Source of the DNA: Methanoculleus sp.
GTDB taxonomy: Archaea; Halobacteriota; Methanomicrobia; Methanomicrobiales; Methanoculleaceae
Direction of reading: 5' to 3'
Assembly: GCA_023230425.1 (NCBI GenBank)
Contig: JALNXI010000074.1
Span: forward strand, 1 to 9,183
DNA: 9,183 bases
Made by a program: the position numbers and the translations under genes. The notes below the pieces were generated by a model. It had not been told where the DNA came from. It was given only the letters and a program-made list of their open reading frames with translations, and did no database searches. Positions within the stretch are counted from its first letter, which is position 1; every line of letters begins with the position of its first letter. Shown here in pieces: positions 5,713 to 9,183 of this stretch.

Positions 5713-6171
5713 GAGAATCGATGGAGTATCGCGCTCATATGATCTATCAGTTCTCCATCGGATAGCGCTTCCACAGACAGTAGGGGAGCCTGGCGAAGAG
5801 AAGGGCAGGTTGACGGGATGCTTGCAGCCTCCGCCGTATGATCCGAAGAGCCCCAGGGGAGGGCCTCTACATCCAGTGACCGCTTCAGTGGGCTGGCCGA
5901 CAGATCCCGTTCGAGTCGCAGCGCGGGCTCGTGAGAAATTGGAGTCAGAATGCGGGAATCAACGCACACACAGTTCCAACCGCCGTTTCGAGGGCAACAC
6001 CCGGGACCTCCGCAGCTTTAACCCTGGAAGCAGTCACGATACACCAACGGATGGTCGCTCCGGCGGTGTCTGCCGGACCCCGCGGAATACTTCAGGTAAG
6101 GTTCCATCGCACCGGTTCCGATAGGACGACGGCTCTTACGGACCTGACGGAACCAACGGCCCTTACGGCCC

Positions 6172-6177
6172 AAAAAA
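6172..6177 (-). terminator. Oligo-T terminator downstream of tbp
   Basis: Six A residues on the plus strand give U6 in the tbp transcript, 22 nt past its stop and preceded by the pyrimidine-rich CCTCCTCTC. This fits a simple archaeal U-tract terminator. Confidence 0.5.
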
Positions 6178-6199
6178 GAGAGGAGGATATTAAAGAAAG

Positions 6200-6763
6200 T
6201 TATATGAGCCCGAGACTGGAGAGTTCGGAGAGGATCCGTTGCACCGCCCGCCTGGCATCTTCGGGCACCTTGCCGCCCGTGATGATCAGTTTGCCGGACC
6301 CGAAGAGGAGGACGACCACCTTCGGATCGTCGAGCCGGTAGACGAGTCCGGGGAACTGCTCGGGCTCGTACTCGATCTTGTCCAGGTTGAAGCCCACGGC
6401 AATCTTGTTTAAGTTGATTGGCGTCCCGAGGTCCGCGGATGTGACGATATTCTGGATCTTGTAGGTCAGGTTTTCGGGAATATCGATGTTGAGTGCCCGC
6501 AGTTTGTCGCCCAGGATCTGCAGGCCCCGCGAGAGATTGTCGATGCTCTTGGCACCCGTCAGGACGACCTTGCCGGAACCGAAGACGAGCGCGGCGATCT
6601 TCGGGTCCTGCATACGGAGAACGACGCCGGGGAACCGTTTTTTATTGTATTCCGCGTCCTTCAACTGGGAGGCAAGAGAGGGGAGATCAAGAGAATCAGT
6701 CACTTTCGCTGAAGCAACGATATTTTCTATCTTGAGGGACTCCTCTGGTTTGTGCTCATTCAT
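6200..6763 (-). CDS. tbp: TATA-box binding protein
   Basis: TBP is the general factor that binds the archaeal TATA box, bends it and recruits TFB and RNA polymerase. The 187-residue protein is two direct repeats: IENIVASAK...FPGVVLRMQDPKIAALVFGSGKVVLTGAK (about 10-95) and IQNIVTSAD...FPGLVYRLDDPKVVVLLFGSGKLIITGGK (about 101-184). The four phenylalanines that kink DNA are in place (Phe44, Phe61, Phe137, Phe154). Length is normal; the acidic C-terminal tail of some archaeal TBPs is absent. The start is the ATG at 6763, with no ribosome site, but a consensus TATA box about 27 nt upstream implies a leaderless transcript. It lies 41 nt behind acs on the same strand but has its own promoter. Whether the genome encodes further TBPs cannot be seen here. 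Confidence 0.97.
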   Translation of the reverse strand: MNEHKPEESLKIENIVASAKVTDSLDLPSLASQLKDAEYNKKRFPGVVLRMQDPKIAALVFGSGKVVLTGAKSIDNLSRGLQILGDKLRALNIDIPENLTYKIQNIVTSADLGTPINLNKIAVGFNLDKIEYEPEQFPGLVYRLDDPKVVVLLFGSGKLIITGGKVPEDARRAVQRILSELSSLGLI

Positions 6764-6785
6764 ATTTATATCATGCTTAAAACAG

Positions 6786-6793
6786 TATATAAA
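6786..6793 (-). promoter_or_regulatory. Consensus TATA box of tbp
   Basis: The minus strand reads TTTATATA. Its centre is about 27 nt from the tbp ATG, so transcription should begin at or within a few bases of the start codon (leaderless). The box sits only 12 nt past the acs stop codon, so the tbp promoter occupies the whole intergenic space. Confidence 0.75.
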
Positions 6794-6804
6794 TGGTTGG
6801 GTAT

Positions 6805-8703
<1,899 letters not shown>

Positions 8704-8710
8704 CTGATTA

Positions 8711-8714
8711 CCCC
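8711..8714 (-). promoter_or_regulatory. acs ribosome binding site
   Basis: The minus strand reads AGGGGTAATCAG before the ATG at 8703, a G-rich site with 7-nt spacing. It selects this ATG over the in-frame ATG at 8724. Confidence 0.5.
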
Positions 8715-8719
8715 TATTA

Positions 8720-8750
8720 TACATTATTAATAATGTAGATTGTATATCAA
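8720..8750 (-). promoter_or_regulatory. acs promoter with an 18-bp perfect palindrome at the start site
   Basis: The palindrome TACATTATTAATAATGTA occupies 8720-8737. Directly upstream on the minus strand is the TATA-like TTGATATACA (about 8740-8749). A start about 25 nt from its centre falls near 8720, so the palindrome fills the space between TATA box and transcription start. That is where archaeal repressors commonly bind to block polymerase recruitment. The palindrome is seen directly; regulation of acs by a dimeric repressor is inferred. Confidence 0.55.
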
Positions 8751-9144
8751 CATTCTGGTTGAGAGGGCGGATCCGGTGTGGAAGCGCGCCTCCCGGGAGC
8801 GGATACCGGGGTGTGCACCGGCGGAGGTGGCGGTTATGCCGGAGTTGAATTGTCCGGGGGATCCGGAAGGGGCGGGCAGAGAGCCCAATCCGGTGACCGG
8901 GGCCTGAGTGAGAGTGGTCGGGGACCGGGTGCGGCCCCCTCTTCATTCAACCGGGCCGCTTACCTCGCCGACGGACTGCCTCAGCCTTTCGCACTGGTTG
9001 TGTCCGCACACGCCAGACGGCACCAGAACCGTGATATGGTATGGAATGAGAGTATTGGTGTACCCCTCCGTTGCCGAAGGGCTTTCCTCAAAGACAGCGA
9101 CCCGGATGGAAGGATACATCCTTCCGGGGATAATAAAGGGAAGA
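8751..9144. other. Gene-free region: GC-rich acs upstream segment, then presumed CRISPR leader
   Basis: No convincing gene is present. 8761-8940 is very GC-rich with short palindromes (CTCCCGGGAG at 8790-8799; CCGGTGACCGG at 8890-8900) and several copies of ATCCGG. From about 8985 to 9144 composition is more balanced and leads straight into a CRISPR repeat, so this part is the likely leader. It contains a perfect inverted repeat at 9108-9125. No strong TATA box for array transcription was identified. A minus-strand frame at 8943-9176 starts inside the CRISPR repeat (RFIPTHMGNS) and is an artefact. Confidence 0.5.
9108..9125. repeat. Inverted repeat in the presumed CRISPR leader
   Basis: GGAAGGAT and ATCCTTCC are perfect 8-bp arms separated by AC. 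The element ends 19 nt before the first CRISPR repeat, a position where leaders often carry sites for the spacer-integration machinery. Function is inferred. Confidence 0.5.
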
Positions 9145-9183
9145 GAGTTCCCCATGTGCGTGGGGATGAACCGCACCCGATCG
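9145..9183 (+). CRISPR. First repeat of a type I-E-like CRISPR array, continuing beyond the right edge
   Basis: Positions 9145-9173 form a 29-bp unit beginning GAGTTCCCC and ending GGGGATGAACCG, with the inner palindrome CCCCATG/CGTGGGG (one G-U pair in RNA). This is the E. coli-type (type I-E) repeat class, in which the 3' handle xTxAACCG is followed by a spacer. The final 10 bases (9174-9183) would start spacer 1. No similar unit lies 61 bp upstream, and the orientation puts the leader on the left, so this should be the leader-proximal repeat. One repeat cannot prove an array, but length, stem and end sequences all match the class closely. No cas gene is in the window. Confidence 0.82.

Larger units (their letters stand above)
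5621..6199. other. 579-nt intergenic region, no convincing gene
   Basis: Past the regulator promoter this stretch is GC-rich and carries only Arg/Pro/Ser-rich open frames without ribosome sites or known motifs. Structure seen: CGATGGAG (5719-5726) / CTCCATCG (5753-5760), a perfect 8-bp inverted repeat with a 26-nt loop; a GAGCCC...GGGcCTC hairpin (5847-5868); and TCCGGC (6059-6064) / GCCGGA (6072-6077) with a 7-nt loop. At 6125-6187 (+) one frame reads a short Gly-X-Y run, GSYGPDGTNGPYGPK, before a stop. A T-loop-like GTTCGAGTC at 5909-5917 has no tRNA around it. A small RNA or a decayed gene is possible but unproven. Confidence 0.55.

Noticed and set aside
5905..5920. GTTCGAGTC, resembling a tRNA T-loop
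   Set aside because: The flanking bases do not form a T-stem and no D-arm, anticodon arm or acceptor stem could be found around it.
5810..6341. Two overlapping plus-strand frames and a minus-strand frame (5709-5969) in the regulator-tbp gap
   Set aside because: Arg/Pro/Ser/Thr-rich products without ribosome sites or motifs; the second runs into the antisense of tbp.
8704..8946. N-terminal extension of acs to 8946
   Set aside because: The extension crosses the TATA box and palindrome, is Arg/Pro/His-rich, and lacks the conserved Acs start region; the ribosome site points to 8703.
8943..9176. 77-residue minus-strand open frame beginning MRFIPTHMGNS
   Set aside because: It begins inside the CRISPR repeat read backwards; RFIPTH.GNS is the usual translation artefact of type I-E repeats, and the rest has no domain or ribosome site.

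Overview
The window comes from a high-GC euryarchaeal methanogen, most likely Methanomicrobiales and Methanoculleus-like (genus is inference). The evidence is a coenzyme F420-type formate dehydrogenase alpha subunit, two methanofuran-biosynthesis genes, an archaeal TATA-binding protein, and archaeal promoter elements (TATA boxes about 25 nt from predicted starts, some near-leaderless genes).

Layout. 1-739 (-): 5' part of fdhA (formate oxidation), running off the left edge. 740-1171: intergenic, with a dyad around the putative fdhA TATA box and a separate 14-bp palindrome. 1172-1807 (+): a zinc-ribbon/HTH protein resembling a transposase N-terminal module without a catalytic domain; its 3' third lies antisense to the next operon. 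3656 down to 1610 (-): a tightly coupled operon, mfnD - mfnF - small membrane zinc-ribbon gene, with each junction overlapping by 4 nt. The first two genes encode the ATP-grasp tyramine-glutamate ligase and the ASKHA-fold condensing enzyme of methanofuran synthesis. 3740-5251 (+): surE and rpiA (nucleotide salvage and pentose phosphates), divergent from mfnD across 83 nt. 5620-5240 (-): a winged-helix regulator whose 3' end overlaps rpiA tail to tail by 12 nt. 5621-6199: 579 nt without a convincing gene. 6763-6200 (-): tbp, behind a near-perfect TATA box. 8703-6805 (-): acs, AMP-forming acetyl-CoA synthetase. 8704-9144: acs promoter region, then a presumed CRISPR leader. 9145-9173 (+): one complete 29-bp type I-E-like CRISPR repeat, followed by the first 10 bases of a spacer at the right edge.

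Together the genes cover one-carbon and acetate metabolism: formate oxidation, synthesis of the methanofuran C1 carrier, and acetate activation for assimilation (typical of hydrogen/formate-using methanogens that need acetate as a carbon source). Housekeeping nucleotide/sugar genes and the general transcription factor TBP lie between them. The least expected items are the CRISPR array start at the right edge, three promoter-associated symmetric or repeated elements (fdhA, the regulator gene, acs), the uncharacterised third gene of the methanofuran operon with its 198-nt antisense overlap, and an Asn for Arg change in an otherwise canonical Acs motif.
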